This document shows, in pieces, positions 1 to 8,194 of a stretch of 64,000 nucleotides of DNA. Numbering within the stretch: the stretch's first letter is position 1; every line of letters starts with the position of its first letter. This stretch comes from Pseudomonadota bacterium. Its GTDB lineage: Bacteria; Pseudomonadota; Gammaproteobacteria; Burkholderiales; Burkholderiaceae_E. Below the pieces are notes generated by a model, which was given only the letters and a program-made list of their open reading frames with translations, was not told the DNA's origin and ran no database searches. The position numbers were made by a program, and so were the translations under genes. The DNA is taken from NCBI GenBank assembly GCA_963204785.1, contig CAUJHG010000026.1, forward strand, positions 18,085 through 82,084, in the 5' to 3' direction.

Positions 1-1615
1 CGGGCTGGCCGCCGGTCATCGCCACCGCGTCGTTGTAGAGGATCTTGTAGGTGATGTTCACGCCGGCGGCCGCGGCCGCGCGGATCGCCAGCAGCCCGCT
101 GTGCGCGTAGGTGCCGTCGCCCAGGTTCTGGAAGACGTGCGCGTCGCCGGAGAAGGGCGCCTGCCCGATCCAGGCCGCGCCTTCGCCGCCCATCGCGCTG
201 AAGGTGCTGGTGCGGCGCGCGGGCTGCCACATCACCATGATGTGGCAGCCGATCCCGGCCATCGCGCGGCTGCCGTCGGGAATCTTCGTCGAGGTGTTGT
301 GCGGGCAGCCCGAGCAGAAGAAGGGCGTGCGCTGCACGGCAGGCAGGGTGATCGACTGCATGTGCCGCTCGAAGCTCTCGAGCCGTTCGAGCCTGGTGCG
401 CAGCGCCGCGTCGGCCAGCCCCAGGCGCGCGAGCCTGGCGAAGATCGCCCGTGCGACCATCAGCGGAGTGAGGTCCGCCTCGCTGCGCAGCAGCCCCCGA
501 TCCTGCTCGTCGCGCTTGCCGACCACCGACGGACGCTCGCCTGCGGGCAGGTTGTACAGGATGCGCTGCAGCTGGGTCTCGACGAAGGCCGCCTTCTCCT
601 CGACCACCAGCACGTCCTGGAGGCCCTGCGCGAAGCGGCGCGCGCCTTCGGCCTCGAGCGGCCAGGACAGCCCGACCTTGCGCAGGCGCACGCCGAGCTG
701 CTGCGCGCGCGCCTCGTCGATGCCGAGGTCCTCGAGCGCCTGCCGGGCGTCCAGGTAGGCCTTGCCGGTGGCGAAGATCCCGAAGCGCGCCTGCGCGGAG
801 TCGATCACGGTGTGGTCGATCGGGTTGGCGCGTGCGAAGGCCGCCACTGCGGCCATCTTCGGGCCGTGCAGCCGCTGCTCCGCGTCGATGCCGGGATCCG
901 GCCAGCGGATGTTCAGCCCGCCCGCCGGCATCTCGAACTCCGGCTCCACCAGCCGCACCCGCTGCGGATCGACGTACACCGAGGCCGAGCTCTCGATGGT
1001 TTCGGAGATCGCCTTGAACGCGACCCAGCAGCCTGAGAAGCGCGACAGCGCGAAGCCGTACAGGCCCATGTCCAGGTAGTCCTGGACGTTGGCCGGATTC
1101 AGGATCGGCAGCATCGCACCCGCAAGGAGCTGGTCGCTCTGGTGCGGCAGCGTCGAGGACTGCGCAGCGTGGTCGTCGCCGGCCACCAGCAGCACGCCAC
1201 CGTGACGTGAGCTGCCCGCGGCGTTCGCGTGCTTGATCACGTCCATGCTGCGGTCGACACCCGGGCCCTTGCCGTACCAGATGCCGCAGACGCCGTCGAC
1301 CTTCGCGCCCGGGTACAGGCTGACCTGCTGGCTGCCCCAGACCGCGGTGGCCGCGAGATCCTCGTTGAGTCCCGGCTGGAAGCGCACCTTGTGCGCGTCG
1401 AGGTGCCGCTGGGCGGCCCACAGCGCTTCGTCGTAGCCGCCGACCGGTGAGCCGCGGTAGCCGCTGACGAAGCCGCCGGTGTCCAGTCCGGCCGCACGGT
1501 CGCGCTGCACCTGCATGATCGGCAGGCGCACCAGCGCCTGGATTCCCGACAGGTAGACCCGCCCGGAAGCGAGCGTGTACTTGTCGTCGAGCGTGACGGG
1601 GGCGAGTGCGGTCAT
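1..1615 (-). CDS. indolepyruvate ferredoxin oxidoreductase, N-terminal part (partial)
   Basis: Only the first 538 codons lie in the window; the gene runs off the left edge. The protein begins MTALAPVTLDDKYTL and contains GFVSGYRGSPVGGYD near residue 45, typical of the pyrimidine-binding domain of the large fused bacterial indolepyruvate:ferredoxin oxidoreductases (about 1150-1200 residues). A cysteine motif FFCSGCPHN lies near residues 430-437, and a thiamine-diphosphate motif starts with GDGTYAHSGLLAIRAA near residue 499, followed by NITYKILYNDAVAMTGG at the edge. The family oxidatively decarboxylates aryl-pyruvates from aromatic amino acids to aryl-acetyl-CoA and passes electrons to ferredoxin. 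The C-terminal gamma domain is outside the window. It is transcribed away from a Crp/Fnr regulator 116 bases upstream, so regulation by that protein is possible but unproven. Confidence 0.9.
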   Translation of the reverse strand, partial: MTALAPVTLDDKYTLASGRVYLSGIQALVRLPIMQVQRDRAAGLDTGGFVSGYRGSPVGGYDEALWAAQRHLDAHKVRFQPGLNEDLAATAVWGSQQVSLYPGAKVDGVCGIWYGKGPGVDRSMDVIKHANAAGSSRHGGVLLVAGDDHAAQSSTLPHQSDQLLAGAMLPILNPANVQDYLDMGLYGFALSRFSGCWVAFKAISETIESSASVYVDPQRVRLVEPEFEMPAGGLNIRWPDPGIDAEQRLHGPKMAAVAAFARANPIDHTVIDSAQARFGIFATGKAYLDARQALEDLGIDEARAQQLGVRLRKVGLSWPLEAEGARRFAQGLQDVLVVEEKAAFVETQLQRILYNLPAGERPSVVGKRDEQDRGLLRSEADLTPLMVARAIFARLARLGLADAALRTRLERLESFERHMQSITLPAVQRTPFFCSGCPHNTSTKIPDGSRAMAGIGCHIMVMWQPARRTSTFSAMGGEGAAWIGQAPFSGDAHVFQNLGDGTYAHSGLLAIRAAAAAGVNITYKILYNDAVAMTGGQP

Positions 1616-1731
1616 GACGTCTCCTGCGCGCATCGCCCCAAGCTACACGTGCGGCGAGGTGCAGAATGTAAGATCATGGACAATTGCCGCCGTGGCGCTT
1701 CGCAGCCGATGACGACGCGATGGGGTCTGCG

Positions 1732-2421
1732 ATGGACCGATCCGGGTGGAGGAGTGTGCTGGAGCGCGACCCGTGGTTCGCCAGCGTGACGCCCGGACTC
1801 GCGGAGCTGATCCTGACGCTCGGGGTCGAGCGCCGGCTGCGCGCGAACGAGATCGTCTACAGCGCGAACGACCCGCCTTCCGGGATGTACGGCGTGCTCA
1901 GCGGCGGGGTGCGCCTGTCGCAGTACACGCCTGCAGGCAAGCACATCCTGTACTCGGCCTTCAGTCCGGGCACCTGGTTCGGGGTGATCTCCGAGTTCGA
2001 TGGGCTGCCGCGTCCGCACAATGCGATCACGGTCGCGCCGACCCGGCTGCTGCACCTGTCGAGCGCAGCAGTACGCGAGATCGCCGCGCGTGACTGGCGC
2101 TACTGCTTCGACCTCGGGCGCTGCGTCGTCGTCCTCTTCAGGCACACGCTCGACCTGCTGTCCGAGCTGCGGGCGCTGTCCTGTCCGGCGCGGGTCGCCC
2201 AGACCCTGCTGGCGATCTCCGACCACGAGATCGCGGTCGGCGGCGTCGGCGGGGCGCCGCGTGTCACGCAGGACGAGCTCGCGGCGATGGTCGACGTCAC
2301 CCGCCAGACGATCAGCCGCCTGCTGGCCGACTGGGAGTCGCAGGGGCTGGTGAAGCGCGGCTACGGAAAGGTGCATCTGCTCGATCCGGTCCGGCTCGCC
2401 CGGATTCCCGCGGCCGGATAG
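1732..2421 (+). CDS. Crp/Fnr family transcriptional regulator
   Basis: An N-terminal cyclic-nucleotide-binding-type beta roll (about residues 15-125, with GMYGVLSGGVRLSQYTPAG) is followed by a long dimerisation helix and a C-terminal winged helix-turn-helix (TQDELAAMVDVTRQTISRLL, recognition helix TRQTISR). The length of 229 residues fits Crp/Fnr proteins. No N-terminal cysteine cluster is present, so it is not an Fnr-type Fe-S oxygen sensor; the ligand is unknown. I chose ATG 1732 because MDRSGWRSVLERDPWF gives the usual short N-terminus. ATG 1720 and TTG 1684 are in frame and possible; none has a clear ribosome binding site. It is divergent from the indolepyruvate oxidoreductase gene, a natural target. 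Confidence 0.85.
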   Translation: MDRSGWRSVLERDPWFASVTPGLAELILTLGVERRLRANEIVYSANDPPSGMYGVLSGGVRLSQYTPAGKHILYSAFSPGTWFGVISEFDGLPRPHNAITVAPTRLLHLSSAAVREIAARDWRYCFDLGRCVVVLFRHTLDLLSELRALSCPARVAQTLLAISDHEIAVGGVGGAPRVTQDELAAMVDVTRQTISRLLADWESQGLVKRGYGKVHLLDPVRLARIPAAG

Positions 2422-2474
2422 CGCTGGGCGCGGGAAAGGCGCGCGTAGCGCTCGCCCGGGCCGATGCGGGCGCC

Positions 2475-2491
2475 GCGGCAGGCCCTGCCGC
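2475..2491. terminator. possible bidirectional hairpin between convergent genes
   Basis: GCGGCAGG and CCTGCCGC form an inverted repeat separated by one base, in the 158-base gap between the convergent Crp/Fnr gene and dctM. There is no T-tract on either side, so intrinsic termination is uncertain. The gap holds no gene that I can see. Confidence 0.25.
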
Positions 2492-2579
2492 CGTGGCGCG
2501 CGCAGCGAGCGCCCCGGAATGCAGGCGGCCTCGGGCATCGGGGGTGTCCGGCTGCTGACACGGTGGCCAAGCCCAGGCC

Positions 2580-4247
2580 TCAGTCGCCGAGGCCTTTCAG
2601 AGGGTCCTCCTGCTGGTCGATGCCGATCGGGCGGTCGAGTTCCTCGAGCGAGCGTTCGACCTGCGCCGGGTCCGCCGCCTTCTGCTTGCCCACGCCATAG
2701 GAGACGATCTCCGGGAAGCCGATCACCAGCGCCACCATCAGCAACTGGATCACGACGAAGGGGATCGAGCCGACGTAGATATGGCCCCAGGTCACCTTGC
2801 CGATCCGCTTCGAGGTCACCGCGTCGACGTAGTCCTCCTTCGGCGCGACGCTGCGCAGGAAGAACAGCGCCGCACCGAAGGGCGGGTGCATGAACGAGGT
2901 CTGCATGTTGATGCTCAGCAGCACTCCGAACCAGATGAGGTCGATGCCGAGCTTGTCGGCCACCGGAGCGATCAGCGGCACGACGATGAAGGCGAGCTCG
3001 AAGAAGTCCAGGAAGAAGGCCAGCAGGAACACCATCACGTTGACCAGGATCAGGAAGCCGAGCTGGCCTCCTGGCATCCGGTCGAAGAGGTGTTCGACCC
3101 AGAGGTGGCCGTCGATCCCGTAGAAGGTGAGGCTGAAGATCCGCGCCCCGATCAGGATGAACATCACGTAGGCGGTGAGGCGGGCGGTGGTGCCCATCGC
3201 CTGGCGCAGCAGGCTCACCGTGAGCCGACGCTTGAGCAGCGCGAGGGCGATCGCCCCGGTGGCGCCCATCGCCCCGCCTTCGGTCGGCGTGGCCAGGCCG
3301 ACGAAGATGCTGCCGAGCACCAGGAAGATCAGCGCCAGCGGCGGCACCAGCGCGAACACGGTCTTCTCGGCAACCTTCGAGAGCACCTTCAGGCCGAGCA
3401 GGCGGTTGAGTGCGGCAAGCGCGAAGACCACCAGCCCCGCCCAGCTGATGACCACGACCACGCTCTCGTCGGTGTGCGCGTCAGCGGGGCGGGTCGAGGC
3501 TGCGAACCAGGCGACCGCACAGAAGACGACGCCGAGAGCCAGCAGGGAGGGCAGGCCGCTTGCCCCCTTGGGGCCGACCAGCGTGCGCGCCTCGGGGGGC
3601 ACCCCGGGGGCCGACGACGGACGGAACACTGTGCACAGGAACACGAAGAACGCATACAGGGCGGTGAGGATGAAGCCGGGCAGGAAGGCGCCCCGGTACA
3701 TGTCGCCCACCGAGCGCCCGAGCGCATCGGCCAGCACGATCAGCACCAGCGAGGGCGGGATGATCTGTGCGAGGGTGCCCGAGGCAGCGATCACACCGGC
3801 GGCGAGCCGGTTGTCGTAGCCGTAGCGCAGCATGATCGGCAGCGAGATCAGCCCCATCGAGATCACCGACGCGGCCACGACCCCGGTGGTCGCCGCGAGC
3901 ATCGCACCGACGATGATCACTGCGTAGGCCAGCCCGCCGCGGATCGAGCCGAACAGTTGCCCGATGGTGTCGAGCAGGTCCTCGGCCATCCCGCTGCGCT
4001 CGAGCACCAGGCCCATGAAGGTGAAGAAGGGGATCGCGAGCAGGGTCTCGTTGGTCATCAGGCCGAACAGCCGGTCGGGCAGCGCCTGGAACAGGGCAGG
4101 GGCCAGCAGGCCGAGCTCGATGCCGATCAGGCCGAAGAGCAGTCCGCAGGCGGCCAGCGCGAAGGCGACCGGAAACCCGATCAGCATGAAGGCGACCATC
4201 GCGGCGAACATCACCGGCGCGAGGTTCGCGCTGAGGAAGGCGGTCAT
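2580..4247 (-). CDS. dctM: TRAP transporter large permease DctM
   Basis: A 555-residue integral membrane protein that starts MTAFLSANLAPVMFAAMVAF and carries many hydrophobic segments typical of the DctM/SiaM subunit, the sodium-driven transport channel of tripartite ATP-independent periplasmic transporters. Motifs such as FFTFMGLVLERSG, GVVAASVISMGLI and FATPTEGGAMGA-like LATPTEGGAMGATGAI are characteristic. It is longer than the common 425-residue DctM because of a central insert (about residues 215-300, with low-complexity hydrophilic sequence), as in the larger DctM subfamily. The ATG overlaps the dctQ stop (ATGA), so the two are translationally coupled. It is the last gene of dctP-dctQ-dctM. 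Confidence 0.95.
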   Translation of the reverse strand: MTAFLSANLAPVMFAAMVAFMLIGFPVAFALAACGLLFGLIGIELGLLAPALFQALPDRLFGLMTNETLLAIPFFTFMGLVLERSGMAEDLLDTIGQLFGSIRGGLAYAVIIVGAMLAATTGVVAASVISMGLISLPIMLRYGYDNRLAAGVIAASGTLAQIIPPSLVLIVLADALGRSVGDMYRGAFLPGFILTALYAFFVFLCTVFRPSSAPGVPPEARTLVGPKGASGLPSLLALGVVFCAVAWFAASTRPADAHTDESVVVVISWAGLVVFALAALNRLLGLKVLSKVAEKTVFALVPPLALIFLVLGSIFVGLATPTEGGAMGATGAIALALLKRRLTVSLLRQAMGTTARLTAYVMFILIGARIFSLTFYGIDGHLWVEHLFDRMPGGQLGFLILVNVMVFLLAFFLDFFELAFIVVPLIAPVADKLGIDLIWFGVLLSINMQTSFMHPPFGAALFFLRSVAPKEDYVDAVTSKRIGKVTWGHIYVGSIPFVVIQLLMVALVIGFPEIVSYGVGKQKAADPAQVERSLEELDRPIGIDQQEDPLKGLGD

Positions 4248-4837
4248 CGGGCGTCTCCTTCCTTGCGGTCCTGCATCATCGCCGCCAGCGGATCGAGCCC
4301 GGCAGCGTCTTCCTCGTGGGGAGACTTCGGCAGTTCGAGGCCGCGCAGCTTCGCCACGCGCTTGATCAGCTCGGCAAGCGCCTGGAGGATCAGCAGCGTG
4401 AAGCCTGCGACCACCAGCGCCCACGCCGGCCAGATCAGCAGCCCGCCTTCGCTGGCCGAGTGCTCGTTGCCCACGAAGGTGCGCTGGAGCACCGGAAGAG
4501 TCATCCAGGCGGTCATGAAGGCCATCGGCAGCAGGAAGAAGAGGATCCCGAGGATGTCGATCCACATGCGCGTGCGTTCACCGAGCCTGGCGAACAGGAC
4601 GTCGATCCGGATGTGCTCGTCGCGCAGCAGCGTGTAACCGCCGTTGAGCAGGAAGATCGCGGCGAACAGGTAGAGCTGGAGCTCGAGCGCGGCATTGGAG
4701 CCGATGCTCAGGGCCTTGCGCACGATCGCGTTGCCGGCGCTCAGGAGCACGACGGCGAGGATCGCCCAGGACATCAGCTCGCCGATCGCATGGTTGAGCC
4801 GGTCGACGATTCGCGCCAGGCGAAGAAGCGGTTTCAT
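4244..4837 (-). CDS. dctQ: TRAP transporter small permease DctQ
   Basis: A 197-residue protein with four predicted membrane helices, the pattern of the DctQ subunit that couples the receptor to the DctM channel. It starts MKPLLRLARIVDRLNHAIGE. Features include DEHIRIDVLFARLGERTRMWID after the second helix and WPAWALVVAGFTLLILQALAE as the last helix, both family hallmarks. The C-terminus is hydrophilic (residues 170-197). The stop codon overlaps the start of dctM. A longer in-frame start at 4885 would add 16 non-conserved residues, so ATG 4837 is preferred. The 132-base gap to dctP is normal for this family, where the receptor is often expressed at higher level. Confidence 0.95.
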   Translation of the reverse strand: MKPLLRLARIVDRLNHAIGELMSWAILAVVLLSAGNAIVRKALSIGSNAALELQLYLFAAIFLLNGGYTLLRDEHIRIDVLFARLGERTRMWIDILGILFFLLPMAFMTAWMTLPVLQRTFVGNEHSASEGGLLIWPAWALVVAGFTLLILQALAELIKRVAKLRGLELPKSPHEEDAAGLDPLAAMMQDRKEGDAR

Positions 4838-4969
4838 CGGGGAGTTCCCTGTTTCGGGCGCCGGAATCCGCGCACGGCGAGGCACCGCGCTGCGCGGGCT
4901 GCGGGCGTCCGGATCATCGGGCGGGCGCAGCCATGCCGCGCCCGCGTCTGCCGATCGTCGCGCAGGGTC

Positions 4970-6076
4970 TCAGGACTTGCCGCGGCTGCGCGCGATCGCG
5001 TTGCCGACGAAGACGTCCATCGGGGTCTCGTTCAGGCTATACCAGCGGTAAGCCTCGTCGCGGAACTTCATGTGATGCTCGTAGATCTTCTTGAAGATCG
5101 GGTTCTTGTTCGACTCGGTCGCGTACATGTCCATCGCGACCTCGTAACCCTTCTTCAGCACGTCCTGCGGCATCGCCTTGACCTGGATCCCGGAGGCCAT
5201 GATCCGCTGCAGCGCCGGCATGTTGAACGCGTCGCCGTACGCGAGCCCGTCGGCGTTGTAGCGGCCGGCGCTGGCCAGGAAGGCCTCGCGGTAGCCCTCG
5301 GGCAGCTTCTGCCACTGCTCGCGGTTCACGAAGAAGCAGAGCTGGTTGGAGTAGTCCCAGAAGCCCTGGGTGTAGTAGTACTTGGTGACGCGCTGCAGGT
5401 TGGTCTTCTCGTCGCCGACCGGAATCGCGAACTCCGCAGCGTCGATCGTGCCCTTCTCGAGCGCGGTGTAGATGTCGCTGGGCGGGATGAGCTGGGCGAC
5501 CACGCCCAGTTCGGTGAGCAGCTCGCCGCCCATTCCGGCGACGCGCATCTTCAGCCCCTTGAGGTCGGCCAGGTTCCTGATCTCCTTGCGGAACCATCCG
5601 CCCATCTGGCAGCCGGTGTTGCTCGACGGGATGTGCACGACTCCGTACTGGCTGTAGAGCTCCTTGTCCAGGATCTCGGCGCCGCCGCCCCAGCGCAGCC
5701 ATGCGTACTGGAGGCGGGCGTTCAGGCCGAACGGGATTCCGGTGCCGAAGGCGAAGGCCTTGTTGATTCCCACGTAGAAGAGCGAGGCAGAGTAGGCTGC
5801 CTCGATGGTTCCGCTGCCCACCGCGTTGATCATCCCGGGCACCGGAACGATCTCGTTGGCCTGGAAGAACTGGCAGCTGAACTTGCCGGCGGTCATCTTG
5901 CCGACCGCGCTGACCACCGCTTCCTGGATCTGATAGATCTCGCCCAGGCTCTTGGGATAGGAGTTCTGGACCCGCCACTTGATGGTGGGCAGGTTGTCGG
6001 TCTGCGCGGATGCCGCGGTCGCCGCGGTGGCGGCAGTGCCCACGGCGACGTTCCTGACGAAATTACGACGGTCCAT
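4970..6076 (-). CDS. dctP: TRAP transporter substrate-binding protein DctP
   Basis: A 368-residue periplasmic receptor of the DctP/TakP type. The N-terminus MDRRNFVRNVAVGTAATAA is a signal peptide with a twin-arginine-like RRNF motif and an ASA cleavage region. Mature features are IKWRVQNSYPKSL, LKGLKMRVAGMGGELLTELG (the Arg that usually anchors a substrate carboxylate lies in KMRV) and PPSDIYTALEKGTIDAAEF. These resemble receptors for 2-oxo acids and other monocarboxylates more than the C4-dicarboxylate DctP, but the ligand cannot be fixed from sequence. It is the first gene of the dctPQM operon and is divergent from an AraC-type regulator, which may control it. Confidence 0.95.
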   Translation of the reverse strand: MDRRNFVRNVAVGTAATAATAASAQTDNLPTIKWRVQNSYPKSLGEIYQIQEAVVSAVGKMTAGKFSCQFFQANEIVPVPGMINAVGSGTIEAAYSASLFYVGINKAFAFGTGIPFGLNARLQYAWLRWGGGAEILDKELYSQYGVVHIPSSNTGCQMGGWFRKEIRNLADLKGLKMRVAGMGGELLTELGVVAQLIPPSDIYTALEKGTIDAAEFAIPVGDEKTNLQRVTKYYYTQGFWDYSNQLCFFVNREQWQKLPEGYREAFLASAGRYNADGLAYGDAFNMPALQRIMASGIQVKAMPQDVLKKGYEVAMDMYATESNKNPIFKKIYEHHMKFRDEAYRWYSLNETPMDVFVGNAIARSRGKS

Positions 6077-6376
6077 CTGATTCTCCAGTGAGTCGATTGC
6101 GTGAAGGGGTCTGACGGTCGATTTTGGTCACGTGCGCCTGGGCCGACCAATGGGCAACGCGGACGTCTTCGGGTGGTTTTCGGACACGCAGGAGGCCGGG
6201 CGGCCGTTCCGAATCCTCGATTGCGGTGTCACGATCGTGGCAACAGGCGCCGGCGCCAGGCCCGGCGTGTTTGGTAGGGCCTGACCCGCAGACTAAGATG
6301 GGCGTGGATCGGTCGCCGCCAGGCTGCTGTCCGGCGCCGACCCGAACGAGTGACGCACGGTCTTCGGAAAGCTCGC
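6077..6376. promoter_or_regulatory. divergent regulatory region, dctP / AraC-type gene
   Basis: This 300-base gap separates the divergent dctP and AraC-family genes and holds no convincing gene. It should contain both promoters. An inverted repeat TTGGTC (6124-6129) and GACCAA (6145-6150), separated by 15 bases, lies about 50 bases upstream of dctP and is a candidate regulator site. I cannot assign promoter hexamers with confidence. Confidence 0.4.
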
Positions 6377-7495
6377 ATGATGCAGCGCAGCACGCGACAG
6401 GGAATCCTCCTGACGACGCAGGCCACGGGCCTCGATGAAGTGGTGCACCCGATGCACAAGGCGCTGGTGCTGGTGGAGTCGCTGGCAACCGAAGGCGTCG
6501 GGATCGAAGCGGCGCTCGCGGGCACCGGCCTGCACGAGCCGGATCTCGCGAACCCCGCTGCGCGGATGTCGACCCGGCAGCTGCTGGCCATCTGCCGAAA
6601 TGCGATGTCGCTGAGCAGGGATCCGGTCTTCGCGCTGCGGGCCGGACGCAGGGTCCGTGCGACCCACCTGGGCTTCTTCGGCTTCGCGATCCTGTGCAGC
6701 GCCACTCCGCGTGATGCGCTGGTGTGCCTGCGCCGCTATCGCGCGCTGAGCACGCCGATCATCGGGGCCGCGTTCTCGGAGGTCGACGGGCGCTGCGGGC
6801 TGCTCTACTTCGATACGCTGGAGCTCGACGAGGCCCTGTTCCGCTTCGTCCTCGACTTCCAGCTCGGCCTGGGGCTCAGCCTGCTGAAGGACCAGAACGG
6901 CGAGGCCTTCGCGCTCGACTGCGTCAGGGTCTCCTATCCGGAAGGAGCGGACACCGGCGAGCGCGAAGGGCTGCTCGAAGCGCCGATCGCCTTCGGCTGC
7001 GACGAGAACCAGCTGGTCTGGGACGCAGCCTGGCTCGACCGGCCGCAGCCGCACGCGAACCGTCTGACGTCGATGGTGGTGCGCGAGGCCTGCGACCGGA
7101 TGCTCGCAGGCGTGCTGTCGGAGTCCGGCACCGCGGGGATGGTCACGCGGATGCTGCTCGAGCAGCCCGGCCGCTTTCCCGGGATCGAGGAGATCGCCGA
7201 GCGCCTGCACGTCACCTCGCGCACCCTGCGGCGCAAGCTCCAGGCCGAGGGCGCCTCCTACGTGGACATCCTGGCGACGGTGCGCAAGGACCTCGCGATC
7301 CGGCACCTGCGAACCACGCGCATGACAGTCGAGGAGATCGCCGAGGAACTCGGCTTCTCCGATGTCACCAGCTTTCGCCAGGCCTTCCGCAGGTGGACCG
7401 GGCGAAGCCCGAGCGAGTACCGTGGCCGGACGCGCTCCGGGCACGACAACCTGGACGACGCGGGCTTCCTGCCGGCAGGCCTCCCGGCAGCCTGA
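6377..7495 (+). CDS. AraC family transcriptional regulator
   Basis: A 372-residue protein with an N-terminal effector domain of the arabinose-binding-like type (about residues 25-220, with THLGFFGFAILCSATPRDAL) and a C-terminal AraC DNA-binding domain. The two helix-turn-helices are FPGIEEIAERLHVTSRTLRR and the classical MTVEEIAEELGFSDVTSFRQ, followed by AFRRWTGRSPSEYR. This architecture is shared with the OruR/ArgR-like AraC proteins of proteobacteria. ATG 6377 is preferred because GGAAAG lies five bases upstream; GTG 6350 is an in-frame alternative. It is divergent from dctPQM, so the effector may be the substrate of that transporter (inference). Confidence 0.9.
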   Translation: MMQRSTRQGILLTTQATGLDEVVHPMHKALVLVESLATEGVGIEAALAGTGLHEPDLANPAARMSTRQLLAICRNAMSLSRDPVFALRAGRRVRATHLGFFGFAILCSATPRDALVCLRRYRALSTPIIGAAFSEVDGRCGLLYFDTLELDEALFRFVLDFQLGLGLSLLKDQNGEAFALDCVRVSYPEGADTGEREGLLEAPIAFGCDENQLVWDAAWLDRPQPHANRLTSMVVREACDRMLAGVLSESGTAGMVTRMLLEQPGRFPGIEEIAERLHVTSRTLRRKLQAEGASYVDILATVRKDLAIRHLRTTRMTVEEIAEELGFSDVTSFRQAFRRWTGRSPSEYRGRTRSGHDNLDDAGFLPAGLPAA

Positions 7496-7507
7496 GCGCC
7501 GGCCCGC

Positions 7508-8194
7508 TCAGCGCTGCACCTGCTGCGCCACGAGCGCGATCCGTCTGCGGATCGCGGCCACCGCCTGCGCGTCTCCGGCCGCGGCTGCGCGCTGCTCCTG
7601 CACGCCGAGCCAGGCGAGCAGCGGCCGGCGCCAGCCCTGCGCGGACGCGGTCTCGATCGCGATGGCGACCCCTGCCGGGCCGATGCGGCCGGTGCGCAGC
7701 AGGGCGCCTGCGGCCAGCAGGCGCGAGCGTGGCGCGTCGATCTGCGCGAGCGCACCGTCGGCCTGTGCGCCTGCCCCGGCAGCGACGACCGCGCGGTGCG
7801 CGGCGGGCAGCAGCGCGACTGCCAGCCCTTCCCATCGGCCTTCCAGGTAGTGCGCGTAGGCGCGCGCCGCCTCGCCTGCGTCCGATGCGAGGGCTGCGAA
7901 GCCCGGACATTCGTCGAACTGAAGTCCGGCGACCTGCATCGCGCAGCGCGTGAGCTCGGCGTGGGCGACGAGATCCGCCCTGCCGGTGCGCGCGAGCTCG
8001 GCGCGGGCGCGCGCGAACTCGGCCTGCGCGGTGCGTGAGTCGCCGCGCAGCCAGGCCGTCTGGAAGCGTTCGAGCGATGCGTGCGCGTTCGACTGCCAGT
8101 CGGGGACGGGCGGGCCTGCGCAGGCCGCCAGCAGCAGGGCGAGGAGCACGCCGGCCAGGCGGGCGGCCGTGGCGCGAAGGCTTCGTGCGATCAC
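7508..8194 (-). CDS. putative lipoprotein of the MCE/Mla cluster
   Basis: A 228-residue protein whose N-terminus (MIARSLRATAARLAG then LLALLLAAC) is a lipoprotein signal peptide with the lipidated Cys at residue 25. The rest is Ala/Arg-rich and apparently helical, with no domain I recognise. It does not look like the PqiC-type auxiliary lipoproteins. The start is GTG 8194, which overlaps the stop of the upstream MCE gene (GTGA); a longer in-frame start would place extra residues before the signal peptide. Position in the operon suggests an outer-membrane or periplasmic partner of the MCE protein; this is inference only. It converges on the AraC-type gene with a 12-base gap. Confidence 0.75.
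   Translation of the reverse strand: MIARSLRATAARLAGVLLALLLAACAGPPVPDWQSNAHASLERFQTAWLRGDSRTAQAEFARARAELARTGRADLVAHAELTRCAMQVAGLQFDECPGFAALASDAGEAARAYAHYLEGRWEGLAVALLPAAHRAVVAAGAGAQADGALAQIDAPRSRLLAAGALLRTGRIGPAGVAIAIETASAQGWRRPLLAWLGVQEQRAAAAGDAQAVAAIRRRIALVAQQVQR

Noticed and set aside
2781..4637. A 618-codon plus-strand frame
   Set aside because: It is antisense to dctM and dctQ, and its product is a Gln/Glu/His-rich sequence with no fold; the TRAP permease genes explain the region.
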